A stretch of 64,000 nt of DNA from CAYJFG01 sp051881695 (GCA_051881695.1 JBJEQJ010000008.1:1-64000); one strand, 5' to 3'; positions 1 to 9,288 are shown, numbered from the stretch's first letter. The notes: generated from the letters alone by a model not told the origin. Program-made: numbers and translations.

Positions 1-2
1 TG

Positions 3-566
3 TATGTTCCGGTATATGATTCTCTGGATCAAAATCCCGTGTATGTTCATTTATATGGCTTCGACGAGAATGGGGAATTTGGAGAGGTTTATCAATATGA
101 AAACAACGCCTTTTATATGAATCAGCTTCCGGATGATATGGAATTTACGGAATATAGCTCAGTTCAGTTCTACGTATGCGACCGTGTCACTGATTACGGA
201 GCACAAAAAAACCTGATGAAGGAATCGCTCCAGGCGGATATGGAAGATATCCTGAAACGGTTGGAGCTTGCTGTTCCAGAGAATTCATCAACGCATACCG
301 ATCAATCGGAATTTGACGTAACCTCTATGTTGGGCGAATGGGCACTGGAAATTGCAGAGCCTAATACGGAAAACGTCAGCCGTTACGTGATCCGGCTGTG
401 GCCTGACGGCATCATGGACTTACAAGCCGAGGACGGAAGCTGGCTGAATTATACCTATACAATGGATCAGACGCATTTTTATTTCACCTATTCGGCAACC
501 GGCATCACAGGCGGCGGAACCTATGTCGTTTCCGGAGACACGTTAATCGTTTCCCCGGAGGACTAA
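3..566 (+). CDS. C-terminal part of an unrecognised protein (5' end outside window)
   Basis: The reading frame is already open at the left edge, so the true start lies upstream and the GTG at 39 need not be the start. The visible 187 codons end at TAA 564-566. The last ~85 residues look like a small beta-rich domain (alternating aromatic/polar strands, a GEW motif, a GGGTY turn) of the kind found at the end of secreted or lipoprotein lipocalin-like domains. That resemblance is inference. It lies 44 bp before the next gene on the same strand and may share its transcript. I do not recognise the family. Confidence 0.6.
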   Translation, partial: YVPVYDSLDQNPVYVHLYGFDENGEFGEVYQYENNAFYMNQLPDDMEFTEYSSVQFYVCDRVTDYGAQKNLMKESLQADMEDILKRLELAVPENSSTHTDQSEFDVTSMLGEWALEIAEPNTENVSRYVIRLWPDGIMDLQAEDGSWLNYTYTMDQTHFYFTYSATGITGGGTYVVSGDTLIVSPED

Positions 567-610
567 GGAAACCGATTACTTCGTAAAATATCTGAAAGCG
601 AGGGGCTTCA

Positions 611-3600
611 ATGAAGAAAAAATTATCCATGATTTTGGCGGTGCTTATGCTGATGCTCTGCCTGCCGGTTTCTTCCGTGGCAACAGAGGAGACGAAAGCT
701 GCGGAACTGCCTGCTAATCTGTTTACCGTTAAAATTACGGAGGCACAAGCATTCAGCAACAATTACGCCTGGATTCGCTATATTAATGAAAACGACGTAG
801 AGGTCTATGCTTTGGCAAATATCAGCGGTGAAATCGTATATTCTTTACCGGAAGGTGTTGAGGTATCCAAGCTGTGGAGCTATCAGGATGGCTTTGCTGC
901 CTATCGTGTAGGGGAAAAATATGATAGCAGCTATGATGTCGTGATCGACGCAGCCGGTAATGAGTATTTCCATACCGAATCCACTGATCAGAGAGTGGAG
1001 CATCTGTTGGCCTGGGGCGACGGAATCTTTATGTTCTCTCTTGATGAGGAAAATATGACAGAAACAACCTACTCATATATTGGAAAAACAGCCGACGGAG
1101 TAGTCAAATATACTTTAGAAGATAAACCTTCGTACTGGGAAAATGACTGGAGATATGTTGGTGAAGGATGGTACGCTAATGAGAATTACCCCTATGCGGT
1201 CAGTCTATCTCGAGGGAAAATGAAAGATGACGGAGACTATATTTATGGAGAGTTCCATAATGGCGAGATTCTTGGTAAAGGTAGCCTGCTGTGGGGAAAC
1301 ACAAAACCTTACACCCGTCTCAACAGTAATTTGGACAAAATCACAGACTGCGATTATAGAGGCGATTTTCAGCTTGGAGAACGCGACTATGTTGAGGATG
1401 GATATTATGTCTATAATTCCAACTATATCGACAACTATCCAATTCCGAGTGTTCGTAGATGGAACGGCGAGATCGTCTTTGAGCTCACAAAATATACCAA
1501 TAACACGACACAGCTTTATCCGTTCTGTGGCGACTTTGCACCCTATGAGATCGACGGTAAAGACGGACACAAATATCTGACCGCTGTCGACTGGGAAGGC
1601 AACGAAGTATTTGCGCCTCGCGACCTTACAGCAAATGGCGAAAAAATTGCAAAAAATCGGCTCTACAACGATCACTTTTTAATAAAAAACAGTGACGGCG
1701 ATTATGTGCTGATGAATTTGAAGCAGGAGTATGTGCATAATATTTCCAAAGATTTCCCGGGATGCGCCATTGCGGATTTCACTTCTTATACGCAAGGCCA
1801 GCTAATTATTAAATTTAAAGACGATAAAGGAACCTACTTTAAGTATTACTCCGTTAAGGATGCAATTGCTGCCGGGTCGAACAGGTATGCAGCAGCCGTT
1901 TCGGAACAACAGGGGACAACCGCTGAGGAAACCCCCTCGGAGGATAACACTTCGGGGATTCTGGTCAGTTATGCCGGAGCGTCCGTAAAGTTCAGAAATA
2001 GCCTGTTTGAGAAATCGGCCTGTGAGTATGACAATGATCTTGCGATTCTTGGCGGAATACTCAGCTGCGCGGCGGAGAAATCGGAACAGGATTTAATTGA
2101 TCTTTTACAGACAATGGAGGTTAACGGCTACGATCCCAAAAATTTTGGCGAAAACGAAATGTTCGCTTTTGCCATCGCGCATAAGAAGATGCAGCTCGAT
2201 GGCAAGGACACCACCGTACTGTTTATTATTGCCAGGGGCACCGTTAATCCGTACGAAGCTTTTTCGGATTACGTTGGAAAAACGGATCCGTTTTTCAACT
2301 ATACGGCTTATAATTATGCGAAAAGATTTTACTTGAGAATCAATGACGGTATTTCCGACTATATGGAGAACTTCGTTCCGGATTTGACGGATGCGCCATT
2401 CAAGGTCTTTGTCACCGGTCACAGTTTAGGTGGTGCGGGAGCCAATCTTGTTGCCGCAAATTTCAAACTGTATGACTGGTGGAGCAATTACTTGAATCCC
2501 ACTGAGGATGTATTCGCCTATACCTATGGGGCGATTGATTCCATCAAGGTGGATGCTCCAGTCACGACCGGGTTTAATAACATTCATAATATTTATAATT
2601 TTTATGACACCTTCGGCCCGAATGGTCGACCATTCCTTACCGCCAGCGGCAATTCTGGAAAAGGAAGATTCGGCCATATTGATCAGTTCGCTAATATTTA
2701 CACGACGGATCCTTTTTCATATGCAAATCACGAAATGGAAAATTATCTCCATTCTATTATGGAAGGTGCGATACAGTGTAAGAGCCCTCGTTCTGGGTCA
2801 TCCGTCTGGGGCCCTGTTGATATTGAGGTTTTGAGGGACGGCGCGGTCGTCGGTCGAATTGTTGATAACCAGGTAGATGAGGAACTCCTAGCTGCGAATC
2901 CTGAGGTGGCGCTGATGGTGGTGGAGGATTCTAAGCACATCGCCGTGTTTGACAATCCGGAAGCGTATTCCCTGCGAATCACGGCCACGGACGACGGCGA
3001 AATGTCGGTATCCACGATGTCCTTTGACGATACTGGTGAGAGCTACGGCGCTGCGGAATACCCTGATGTGGCGATTAAAACCGGTCAGGTGTTCTCCATG
3101 GAGCTGCCTGTCGCCGATTCAGTCGGTAGCGCCCCACAGACGCCGGAGCTGCTGTTGATGGATGGAGACAGAATCAGCGGAAAGGTCAACGCGGACGGAA
3201 GTATCACTCCGGTCAGTGGGACAGAAAATGGACTGCAGCTTGCTTTGCTGGCTGTGGTTGCGATTCTTGGTGTTCTGATCACATTCCTAGGAGGAAGAAA
3301 AATGAAGAAAACAAAAAAGCTGAAATTTCCGATCGCCTCGATTTTCACAGCATTGCTGGCGCTTGGATTGATTGAAAACTTAAGATCTCTGTTGTTACGA
3401 GCAGGAATGCTGGATCAGATGATCGGCTACCGTATGGTGGTGGAGTTTGGCAGCACCCACTCTGTGCCCCATATCCTCTATCAGATTTTACTGATCGGCA
3501 GTATGGTACTGCTGACGGTTCTGCTGTTTATGCGCAAACGAAATGGACTTCTGTCGGGTGCGCTGGCAATGCAGGCTCTATTACCCGTCTTTACACTTGT

Positions 3601-4279
3601 AAGCTTTTTGCTCAACAGTGGCTCCCGGGGCTTTTTTGAAACCTATGAATATGAGCTGCACTTTGGCCCGAAGATGTGGGCAATCGGTATCTGCGGCTGC
3701 TATGTGCTGGAAAGTTTATGCTATCTGCTCCTTACCCTCATGACGATCACGCCGTGCGCTGAGGATGGTAAGCACAAGCGTGGGCTGCACAGGCTGTGGT
3801 TCCTGCCGGGCATACTTGGTATCTTTATCGCCTTTGCGCATCTTGTGGGAAACATTTATTTTAAGCGCAGCGACTTATACTGTTTGTCTATCCTGTTCCT
3901 GATTCCTATGGCGTTCCTTCTGGGCTGGTGGCTGACGCATCCGTATAAAAAGGAAAGACCTGTCTATCAAATGCCCATTGCACAGCCTTATGGACAGCCG
4001 GTTTATCAGAACGTTAGCACTTTTGATGCTGCGCAGAAAGGAATCTGCATCAACTGCGGCCGGGAACTGCTGTCGGATGAGCTGTTTTGTGCAGGCTGCG
4101 GTACCAGACGTCCGGAACAGCTTCGGGCTGAACCGGATCAAGCAGAACAAAAGGTGTTCTGCTCCGGCTGCGGCAGGGAACTTCCGCCGGATGAGGATTT
4201 TTGCGGTGCCTGCGGTACAAAGCGTCCCACAATCAAAGGAAGTGATCATACGGAGCAAGGCAACCATATTGAACTATGA
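611..4279 (+). CDS. Secreted/membrane multidomain protein: WG-like repeats, class 3 lipase-like domain, TM block, two zinc ribbons
   Basis: A 1222-residue protein with a signal peptide (about 1-24) and an SD-like GAGGGG ahead of the ATG. Residues ~30-430 hold beta-rich segments resembling WG-type repeats. Residues ~460-730 contain an alpha/beta-hydrolase segment with a nucleophile elbow G603-H604-S605-L606-G607, as in class 3 (Fungal_lip-type) lipases. A hydrophobic helix starts at residue 874 and about six more follow to ~1115. The C-terminus has two CxxC...CxxC zinc ribbons, with cysteines at 1146/1149/1160/1163 and 1184/1187/1198/1201. Topology and function are inferred. Lipases of this fold hydrolyse acyl esters, but substrate and activity here are unknown. 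The same strand carries the lipoprotein and zinc-ribbon genes that follow, suggesting one accessory cluster. This combination of parts is not one I recognise. Confidence 0.75.
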   Translation: MKKKLSMILAVLMLMLCLPVSSVATEETKAAELPANLFTVKITEAQAFSNNYAWIRYINENDVEVYALANISGEIVYSLPEGVEVSKLWSYQDGFAAYRVGEKYDSSYDVVIDAAGNEYFHTESTDQRVEHLLAWGDGIFMFSLDEENMTETTYSYIGKTADGVVKYTLEDKPSYWENDWRYVGEGWYANENYPYAVSLSRGKMKDDGDYIYGEFHNGEILGKGSLLWGNTKPYTRLNSNLDKITDCDYRGDFQLGERDYVEDGYYVYNSNYIDNYPIPSVRRWNGEIVFELTKYTNNTTQLYPFCGDFAPYEIDGKDGHKYLTAVDWEGNEVFAPRDLTANGEKIAKNRLYNDHFLIKNSDGDYVLMNLKQEYVHNISKDFPGCAIADFTSYTQGQLIIKFKDDKGTYFKYYSVKDAIAAGSNRYAAAVSEQQGTTAEETPSEDNTSGILVSYAGASVKFRNSLFEKSACEYDNDLAILGGILSCAAEKSEQDLIDLLQTMEVNGYDPKNFGENEMFAFAIAHKKMQLDGKDTTVLFIIARGTVNPYEAFSDYVGKTDPFFNYTAYNYAKRFYLRINDGISDYMENFVPDLTDAPFKVFVTGHSLGGAGANLVAANFKLYDWWSNYLNPTEDVFAYTYGAIDSIKVDAPVTTGFNNIHNIYNFYDTFGPNGRPFLTASGNSGKGRFGHIDQFANIYTTDPFSYANHEMENYLHSIMEGAIQCKSPRSGSSVWGPVDIEVLRDGAVVGRIVDNQVDEELLAANPEVALMVVEDSKHIAVFDNPEAYSLRITATDDGEMSVSTMSFDDTGESYGAAEYPDVAIKTGQVFSMELPVADSVGSAPQTPELLLMDGDRISGKVNADGSITPVSGTENGLQLALLAVVAILGVLITFLGGRKMKKTKKLKFPIASIFTALLALGLIENLRSLLLRAGMLDQMIGYRMVVEFGSTHSVPHILYQILLIGSMVLLTVLLFMRKRNGLLSGALAMQALLPVFTLVSFLLNSGSRGFFETYEYELHFGPKMWAIGICGCYVLESLCYLLLTLMTITPCAEDGKHKRGLHRLWFLPGILGIFIAFAHLVGNIYFKRSDLYCLSILFLIPMAFLLGWWLTHPYKKERPVYQMPIAQPYGQPVYQNVSTFDAAQKGICINCGRELLSDELFCAGCGTRRPEQLRAEPDQAEQKVFCSGCGRELPPDEDFCGACGTKRPTIKGSDHTEQGNHIEL

Positions 4280-4332
4280 GGACATCCCTGTTGGATGAGA
4301 ATACGGAAATACTAAAAACGGAGGAAATCTAA

Positions 4333-5811
4333 ATGAAAAAATGCATCACAATTTCCCTTATTTTCTGCATGCTTCTAGCTTTAGCCTCTTGCGGCAAGAC
4401 GGATACGAGTTCACCAGAAAACAGCATAAGTATCGATACAGAGAATATGGAAGAATCAGAGGAAGCTGAATATTCCGAATCAGAACAATCCGAATATACT
4501 GAGTCGGAAGAAGAATTCATCACCGTTGACGGCTCAACTATAAAGAACGCCACCGGCTATCATAATGGGTACAACTACGTCACCTTTTATGATGGAACCT
4601 CTGCCGTCTTTGACAAGGAGGGCATGGAGGTAGCCCGGTTCCCCTTTGCCATGGAGTATGAATACACCAAATGGCTCAATGACGATCTCTTGCTGGTGGC
4701 GGGAGATGGATTTTACGCTTATGATTATTATAGGGAATTTGTAATTCTCAGTCTGTCTGAGGGGATCACCTACGACAGCACCAAGGACGAGGAACGTGAA
4801 TGGATCTGCCTTGGGGCCTATGGAAACACCATTTTGGTACAGCGGTATTTGCAGGGCTTTAACACTGACGCTACCTATCAGGTGGGCTTTACGGACCAGT
4901 ACGGCACGGAGCCGGAAAACTGGATCGATGTACCCGACACGGCAGAGATCGACCATGACTTGGGGGATGGAATGTATCAAATTCACTTTAAGGGTGAGAA
5001 AAACGATCAATCAAAAGATATCTATCGGTTTTGCAACTTATCCGAACGCACGATCATTACACTTTCAGACTATCTCTTCTTTTTAAAAGAGGACGGCGTT
5101 AAGTTCTATGATGGGTATGTCGTTAATGGGACTGAGGACAGCAAAAAAATGGATACGTCCGGGAATGTTTCACGGACATTTGGTGAGGGCATAAGTTCTT
5201 TCGGTAACAGTGGATATAATACGGCTCATACCGTTTATGCAGAAGGTTTGATCGGTTTTCAGAGGGTCTATCCGCATGGCAACCAAGATGATTATAGATC
5301 CGGGTACTTTGATGTCAACGGGAATTGCATGATCGATCTGAAAGAATACACAGAGCGTTATATCTTTCGCAAGATGGGGGCCTTCCTGAACGGGCACACG
5401 GGAGTGATTCTGGAAGCCAAAGACAACGGGCAGAAATATTACGCCTGTTTTGATTCAAAGGGACAGCTTATGTACGAGCCCTTCTTTGAGGAAGACAACA
5501 GTGCCAGCATTACGCTCTTTGACGGCGGGTATTATATCAAACATCAGAATCAGACAGACACCGTCTATGACGTGACCGGCGAAACCTATCAACCTTTAGT
5601 AGATGACATGAGCTTTTTACCGGATAACGTGCAGTTTGAGGGCCAGAACGCAAATGAGCCGTATTGGTACAGCGAGGGAATCTTCACGGTCAAGGCCGAT
5701 CTCGGGACGGGCTCTGCCCATATCTACGAGCCTTGCTATGAATTTTACCAAAAAGACGGAACGCAAATTTACCTTCAGATGACAGTAGACCCCATGGATG
5801 GCGAATTCTAA
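4333..5811 (+). CDS. Lipoprotein with WG-like repeats, function unknown
   Basis: A 492-residue protein with a type II signal peptide: a short basic start, a hydrophobic core and a lipobox ending LASC at about residue 20. An acidic, serine-rich stretch (about 23-58) acts as a spacer. The rest is a repetitive beta-rich region with recurring 'DG-hydrophobic-YD-x-G' turns, such as FDKEGMEV and YFDVNGNC. These resemble WG-repeat lipoproteins and the N-terminal half of the upstream gene. SD GGAGGAA precedes the ATG. It probably sits on the outer face of the membrane. No catalytic motif is visible. Shared fold with the 611-4279 product suggests partner or paralogous proteins (inference). Confidence 0.75.
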   Translation: MKKCITISLIFCMLLALASCGKTDTSSPENSISIDTENMEESEEAEYSESEQSEYTESEEEFITVDGSTIKNATGYHNGYNYVTFYDGTSAVFDKEGMEVARFPFAMEYEYTKWLNDDLLLVAGDGFYAYDYYREFVILSLSEGITYDSTKDEEREWICLGAYGNTILVQRYLQGFNTDATYQVGFTDQYGTEPENWIDVPDTAEIDHDLGDGMYQIHFKGEKNDQSKDIYRFCNLSERTIITLSDYLFFLKEDGVKFYDGYVVNGTEDSKKMDTSGNVSRTFGEGISSFGNSGYNTAHTVYAEGLIGFQRVYPHGNQDDYRSGYFDVNGNCMIDLKEYTERYIFRKMGAFLNGHTGVILEAKDNGQKYYACFDSKGQLMYEPFFEEDNSASITLFDGGYYIKHQNQTDTVYDVTGETYQPLVDDMSFLPDNVQFEGQNANEPYWYSEGIFTVKADLGTGSAHIYEPCYEFYQKDGTQIYLQMTVDPMDGEF

Positions 5812-5865
5812 GTGTGATGGATACGCTTTTTCCTATTTGAAGGGGGGACAAAGGAGAAAACGATT

Positions 5866-6127
5866 ATGAAAACAAAAAGAAACGTACGACTGCTATCTGC
5901 TCTGCTGGCCGTCATCCTGTGCGTCACAATGCTGACTGCCTGCGGAGGTTCAAAGCTCGATGGCACATATCACTCTCAAGGTCTTATTTCTCAACGGAAG
6001 GCCTTCCTTTGAAAATGAAATGAATATGCTCCTGACCATGGTGGAAAAAATGTTTGTTCAACTTGATCCGAATGCGCAAGTGTCTACGGTCAAGAATGAA
6101 ATCACAACAAAGCGCAGTATTTTCTAA
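5866..6127 (+). pseudogene. Broken lipoprotein gene (48-aa lipobox N-terminus plus out-of-frame remainder)
   Basis: An ATG at 5866 follows a strong purine-rich SD. It encodes a lipoprotein signal with lipobox LTAC, then CGGSKLDGTY, the usual start of small Clostridia lipoproteins. The frame stops at TGA 6010-6012 after 48 residues. The next frame is open across the same point and runs to TAA 6125-6127 with a plausible protein sequence (ending ITTKRSIF). The natural reading is that an indel or recombination around 5970-6005 joined the start of one lipoprotein to the tail of another gene. A functional 48-aa peptide cannot be excluded. Confidence 0.55.
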
Positions 6128-6145
6128 GAAAGCAGGAGAAATTCT

Positions 6146-6325
6146 ATGAACGATTATGTAATATTTGCGATTTTTGCTGCAATTGTAGCTGCACTTATGG
6201 TGATTTGTAAACTTGTTTATAACGCAATTGCCAAAGCAGCAGATAAAAGTAAAGATATGAAAGACAGAGCATCGGGTGCTTATAGGGAATCCGAAAAGCA
6301 GAATTTAGCAGACCGATTCAAATAA
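6146..6325 (+). CDS. Small single-pass membrane protein (59 aa)
   Basis: A 59-residue ORF with SD AGGAG eight bases before the ATG. Residues ~4-25 form one hydrophobic helix, followed by a charged helical tail ending NLADRFK. The same NLADRF hexapeptide occurs inside the next gene (6339-6722), just before its linker and zinc ribbon. The two are therefore likely related, this one lacking the C-terminal ribbon. It is 13 bp from the next start and probably co-transcribed. Function unknown. Confidence 0.6.
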   Translation: MNDYVIFAIFAAIVAALMVICKLVYNAIAKAADKSKDMKDRASGAYRESEKQNLADRFK

Positions 6326-6338
6326 TGGAGGAATAAAA

Positions 6339-6722
6339 ATGAGAAGTAGAACTTATGCGTATAACGGCATCATCTTAGGTATTTTGTTTGGTATAGCGGC
6401 TGGAGCCTATACGGAAAGCGCCCCAATTGGCGTAATTGTTGCGATCCTTGGAAGCGTGGTCTGTTTCCTGATCATTCGCTTCCTTGAGAATTTACTGGGA
6501 CGGGGTATTGATAAAGCGACGGATGCAGTGGCGAAACAATTTGCGAAAAGAAGTCAAAAAAGTACGCCTCAGTCCGGTAATCTGGCAGACCGCTTTCAAA
6601 CTTCTACACCTTCTCAGCCAACTACTACACAAGCCGGTACATTTTGCACAAAATGTGGCGCTGCGGTAAAACCCGGTAGCACCTTCTGCGTGAAATGCGG
6701 AGCAGAACTGAAAAAGAACTGA
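6339..6722 (+). CDS. Two-TM membrane protein with C-terminal zinc ribbon
   Basis: A 127-residue protein with SD GGAGGA before the ATG. Two hydrophobic helices (about 7-24 and 27-48) are followed by a basic amphipathic segment and a Thr/Ser/Pro/Gln linker. It ends in a zinc ribbon with CTKCG and CVKCG knuckles separated by 11 residues (zinc_ribbon_2 style). The ribbon resembles the pair at the end of the 611-4279 protein, which supports a functional link within this cluster (inference). The ribbon is probably cytosolic. No enzymatic motif. Last + strand gene before a convergent terminator region. Confidence 0.7.
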   Translation: MRSRTYAYNGIILGILFGIAAGAYTESAPIGVIVAILGSVVCFLIIRFLENLLGRGIDKATDAVAKQFAKRSQKSTPQSGNLADRFQTSTPSQPTTTQAGTFCTKCGAAVKPGSTFCVKCGAELKKN

Positions 6723-6735
6723 ATACGAAACCCAG

Positions 6736-6769
6736 ACAGAAAAGGCCGCAGCAATGCGGTCTTTTCTGT
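6736..6769 (+). terminator. Stem-loop terminator after the zinc-ribbon gene
   Basis: A 15-bp stem (arms 6736-6750 and 6755-6769, one G-U type mismatch) around a GCAA tetraloop begins 14 bp after the stop of 6339-6722. The descending arm contains a CTTTTC run. It fits a terminator for the + strand cluster. Confidence 0.6.
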
Positions 6770-6827
6770 TGCAATCCTCTCCTAAATTGATTCACTAGCA
6801 AGCAAAAAACAAGAAATCTCTGCAACG

Positions 6828-6867
6828 GAAAAATCCTCAACACCCGCAACTGTGCTGAGGATTTTTC
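6828..6867. terminator. Second stem-loop between convergent genes
   Basis: Arms 6828-6843 and 6852-6867 pair over 16 bp with one mismatch. A T-rich tract lies on both sides, so it can end transcription from either direction. It separates the + strand cluster from the - strand NTPase remnant. Confidence 0.6.
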
Positions 6868-6905
6868 TTGTTTATAGCCAAAAAGAGGGCTAAGAAACTC
6901 GTCCT

Positions 6906-8547
6906 TTAAAGCGCCTCATATGCATCCATAATGACATCTGCCGATTGCTCATTTGCGCCATAACCGCCGCACGCTTGAATGATACTCCGGTATATTACAT
7001 TTTTACTGCTTGGTATTTCAGATGCAGTAGCATCGAAATAAATCCACGCATTAGTGCCCGGGGCATAGTCACCAATATTAATTCCATTATCTGTAATGAT
7101 ATTATCGCTAAGTGTTACTCCTTTGGGATGTTTTGCGTTATATATCCGGGTACTTCCGTTTATGTAGGACAAGCCGGTTGGTAAGATATCGCGGAGGGTC
7201 AGATTTCTAAATATCTCCGAACTCATATTCCTGATGCCGATGCGGAAACGGACACGCTCACCCGGCACTGCGTATACTTTATCCGCCCATTTCGGTTCGC
7301 TCTCATCTTTCTTCCGTACTTCCATTGTCAAATTCGTCCAAACTTTCATCACTAAATCCTGATGCTCCTCTCTATCTACTTCAACTTGGGCTTTTATGGC
7401 CGCACGTACAATGTTATGCATAGAATAATTATCAACGATGGCTTCAGCGTGTTTTGATTTTGCACTCAGTAGCCAACTACGGCGCATTAAGCGCATCAGC
7501 GCAATGCGACAGCGGCCCTCGTCAATTTCAGCATCCCGGCTAAACCATTTAGCGCAGGTAGCGATATCCGTAGGAACATCCGCTAATAGCGTGAAGCCCT
7601 CTAAGATACTGCGCTCTGCGGCGTCTTTTATCTCTTTATAATCATAGAGCTTATTTAGCTCATCTTGCAATGTTCGCTCATCAATATACTCTGCGTTGCT
7701 CTCAGACAGGCCTTGTCGAATATTAAAGTTTCTATCAATGAGCTCTTTTTCTAATTGTGCAATCGTCCAACCTTAGTCTCGCGCCAATGCGCCCAAGCGA
7801 TTGATAACCAGCGTATTGCGTCCGGCGCGTCCATCAATTATTTGGATGAGTTTCTCTTTGTCCTCTGCGGTTAAGGCTTCGGCAACACAACATTCAGTAT
7901 CATCTGCTGTCATGATATCGTCATCCATATTAGCGCTGTATTCCCGCAAGAAAATATCAACGCATGATTCTATAGGGAGCGGTTTTACGCTTATAAGCGT
8001 AAAATCCATGCGCATAATGCGCGAGGCGAATAAGATGGCAATATTCGATCCAACTATTTCTTCAAATGAAGCGTCCTCCTCATAGATTTCACTTTTATCC
8101 GGTTCCTGATTTCGGACATCGTCAATAAACAGCAGAACCTTAGATGTGCTTGCTAAATGTTTCAGATATTCAATGGGATTGGTGCTGGTTTCTTTCCCAG
8201 GGTAGTCAATTGCGCTATCAAGGTCTGATCTGAATTTTCCCGAGTAGTAAAGGTATGCTATATGGGCGTAAAAGTGCTCTCCGGGGTTTTCGAGAAACCA
8301 ACTATAAACTTTGCGAAGGATTTCAGATTTTCCGATACCGCCCATACCGCGTAGCTGTATGTGTTTCCGCTCCTTTTTTAGCTTGTCGCAGATAGATTGC
8401 ACAATTTCGTCCCGCCCAATTATCTTACTCAAAAAGGTCTTGTCGGGCGTCATGGAAATTGATGTTATGCCTTGTTTATGAGCTTCTTTCTGTAACTGGA
8501 ATAAATCCGGTATGTCACTATTTTTATGCAGATTATGTAATTCGTTC
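6906..8547 (-). pseudogene. STAND/NB-ARC NTPase with DUF11-like C-terminus, split by an in-frame stop and lacking its N-terminus
   Basis: One continuous frame on the - strand is broken only by TAA at 7773-7775. Upstream of the stop lie a Walker A (GMGGIGKSE, 8322-8348) and a Walker B (KVLLFIDD, about 8115-8141), with the GxP/sensor region after them, as in NB-ARC/AP-ATPase STAND proteins. Translation past the stop continues sensibly in the same frame (GWTIAQLEKEL...). It then shows helical winged-helix-like sequence and a C-terminal beta-sandwich resembling DUF11/conserved-repeat domains (PGERVRF ... DILPTGLSY). STAND NTPases are signal-triggered oligomerising ATPases, often in defence. The N-terminal effector is missing: it is replaced by recombinase sequence. 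Downstream ATGs could produce a 254-aa C-terminal fragment, but the locus reads as inactivated. Confidence 0.7.
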
Positions 8548-8885
8548 TTAAGCTGTGTAGTAATACTGTGGCTTTTCTCCTTTATTGTATTTCTTCCGAT
8601 ACGGAAGTGTATCTGTGGTATACTTTTTTGGAGCAGAGCGTCACCCATATATCTTTCATTCGTCAGGACATATCTGACCGTATTATAATACCATTTTGAG
8701 TATCCGTATCTTCGTGGTATTTTTTCATCATTAAGCTTATTAGCTATTGACTGAATCCCCATACCTTTAAGATACATATCGAATATATTGCGTATTACGG
8801 TTGCCTCGGTTTCGTTTATTACCATCTCACCATTATCAAGACTGTAACCGTATGCAGGACAGGTACAGTTACCCCAACTCATCCA
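8548..8885 (-). pseudogene. Serine recombinase internal fragment, frameshifted
   Basis: The translation contains the central 'recombinase' domain of large serine recombinases: YGYSLDNGEMVI, VIRNIFDMYLKGMGIQSIA, NTVRYVLTNERYMGDALLQK. After LLQK the frame is wrong. Adding one A to the A6 run (T6 at 8624-8629 on the + strand) restores KYTTDTLPYRKKY and GEKPQYY, the expected continuation, to a stop at 8548. The catalytic N-terminal resolvase domain and the C-terminal zinc/coiled-coil region are both absent. It is fused without a gap to the methyltransferase fragment on one side and the NTPase on the other, so it is a decayed mobile-element remnant. Confidence 0.75.
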
Positions 8886-9288
8886 ATGTACGGAGGATTG
8901 TTTCAAATGTCCTGCCTGAGTCATGGTTAAGCAGACCGGGAACGTTTTCGAGGTAGAGATACTTAGGTTTTTTAACGGCAGCAATTCGAGCAATCTCGAA
9001 AAACAGCGTTCCTCTTGTATCATCAAATCCTTTCCTTGCTCCGCAGATGCTGAAGGACTGACAAGGGAAACCACCCACAAGAAGGTCGAAATCGGGTAAC
9101 TGTTCGGGTACAATTTTTCTTGCGTTATCAAAGTAAAGTTCACCTCCTGTATCGTACATTGCTTCATATGCCTGCTTTGCATACTTATCAATTTCGCAGT
9201 ATCCGACGCACTCAAAACCGCCTATGGCTTCAAGTCCTGAACGGAAACCGCCTATGCCTGCAAACATATCAAAAAATCTGATAGCCAT
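8869..9288 (-). pseudogene. Truncated C5 cytosine DNA methyltransferase
   Basis: 139 residues carry the N-terminal half of a Dcm-type enzyme: SAM-binding motif I (FAGIGGFRSGLE), motif IV with the catalytic cysteine (GGFPCQSFS) and motif VI (ENVPGL). The frame ends at TAA 8869-8871 immediately after TLDELG, where a full enzyme would continue to the target-recognition domain and motifs VIII-X. Family members run about 300-400 residues. The sequence changes abruptly to recombinase here, so the 3' half was lost by rearrangement. Without motif X and the TRD it should not methylate DNA. An inverted repeat covers its start codon. Confidence 0.85.

Noticed and set aside
7773..9215. A 480-codon ORF that looks like a methyltransferase/recombinase/NTPase protein
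   Set aside because: Its first ~140 codons are the wrong frame of the methyltransferase gene, and its middle is a frameshifted recombinase piece. It is a chance open frame over gene fragments.
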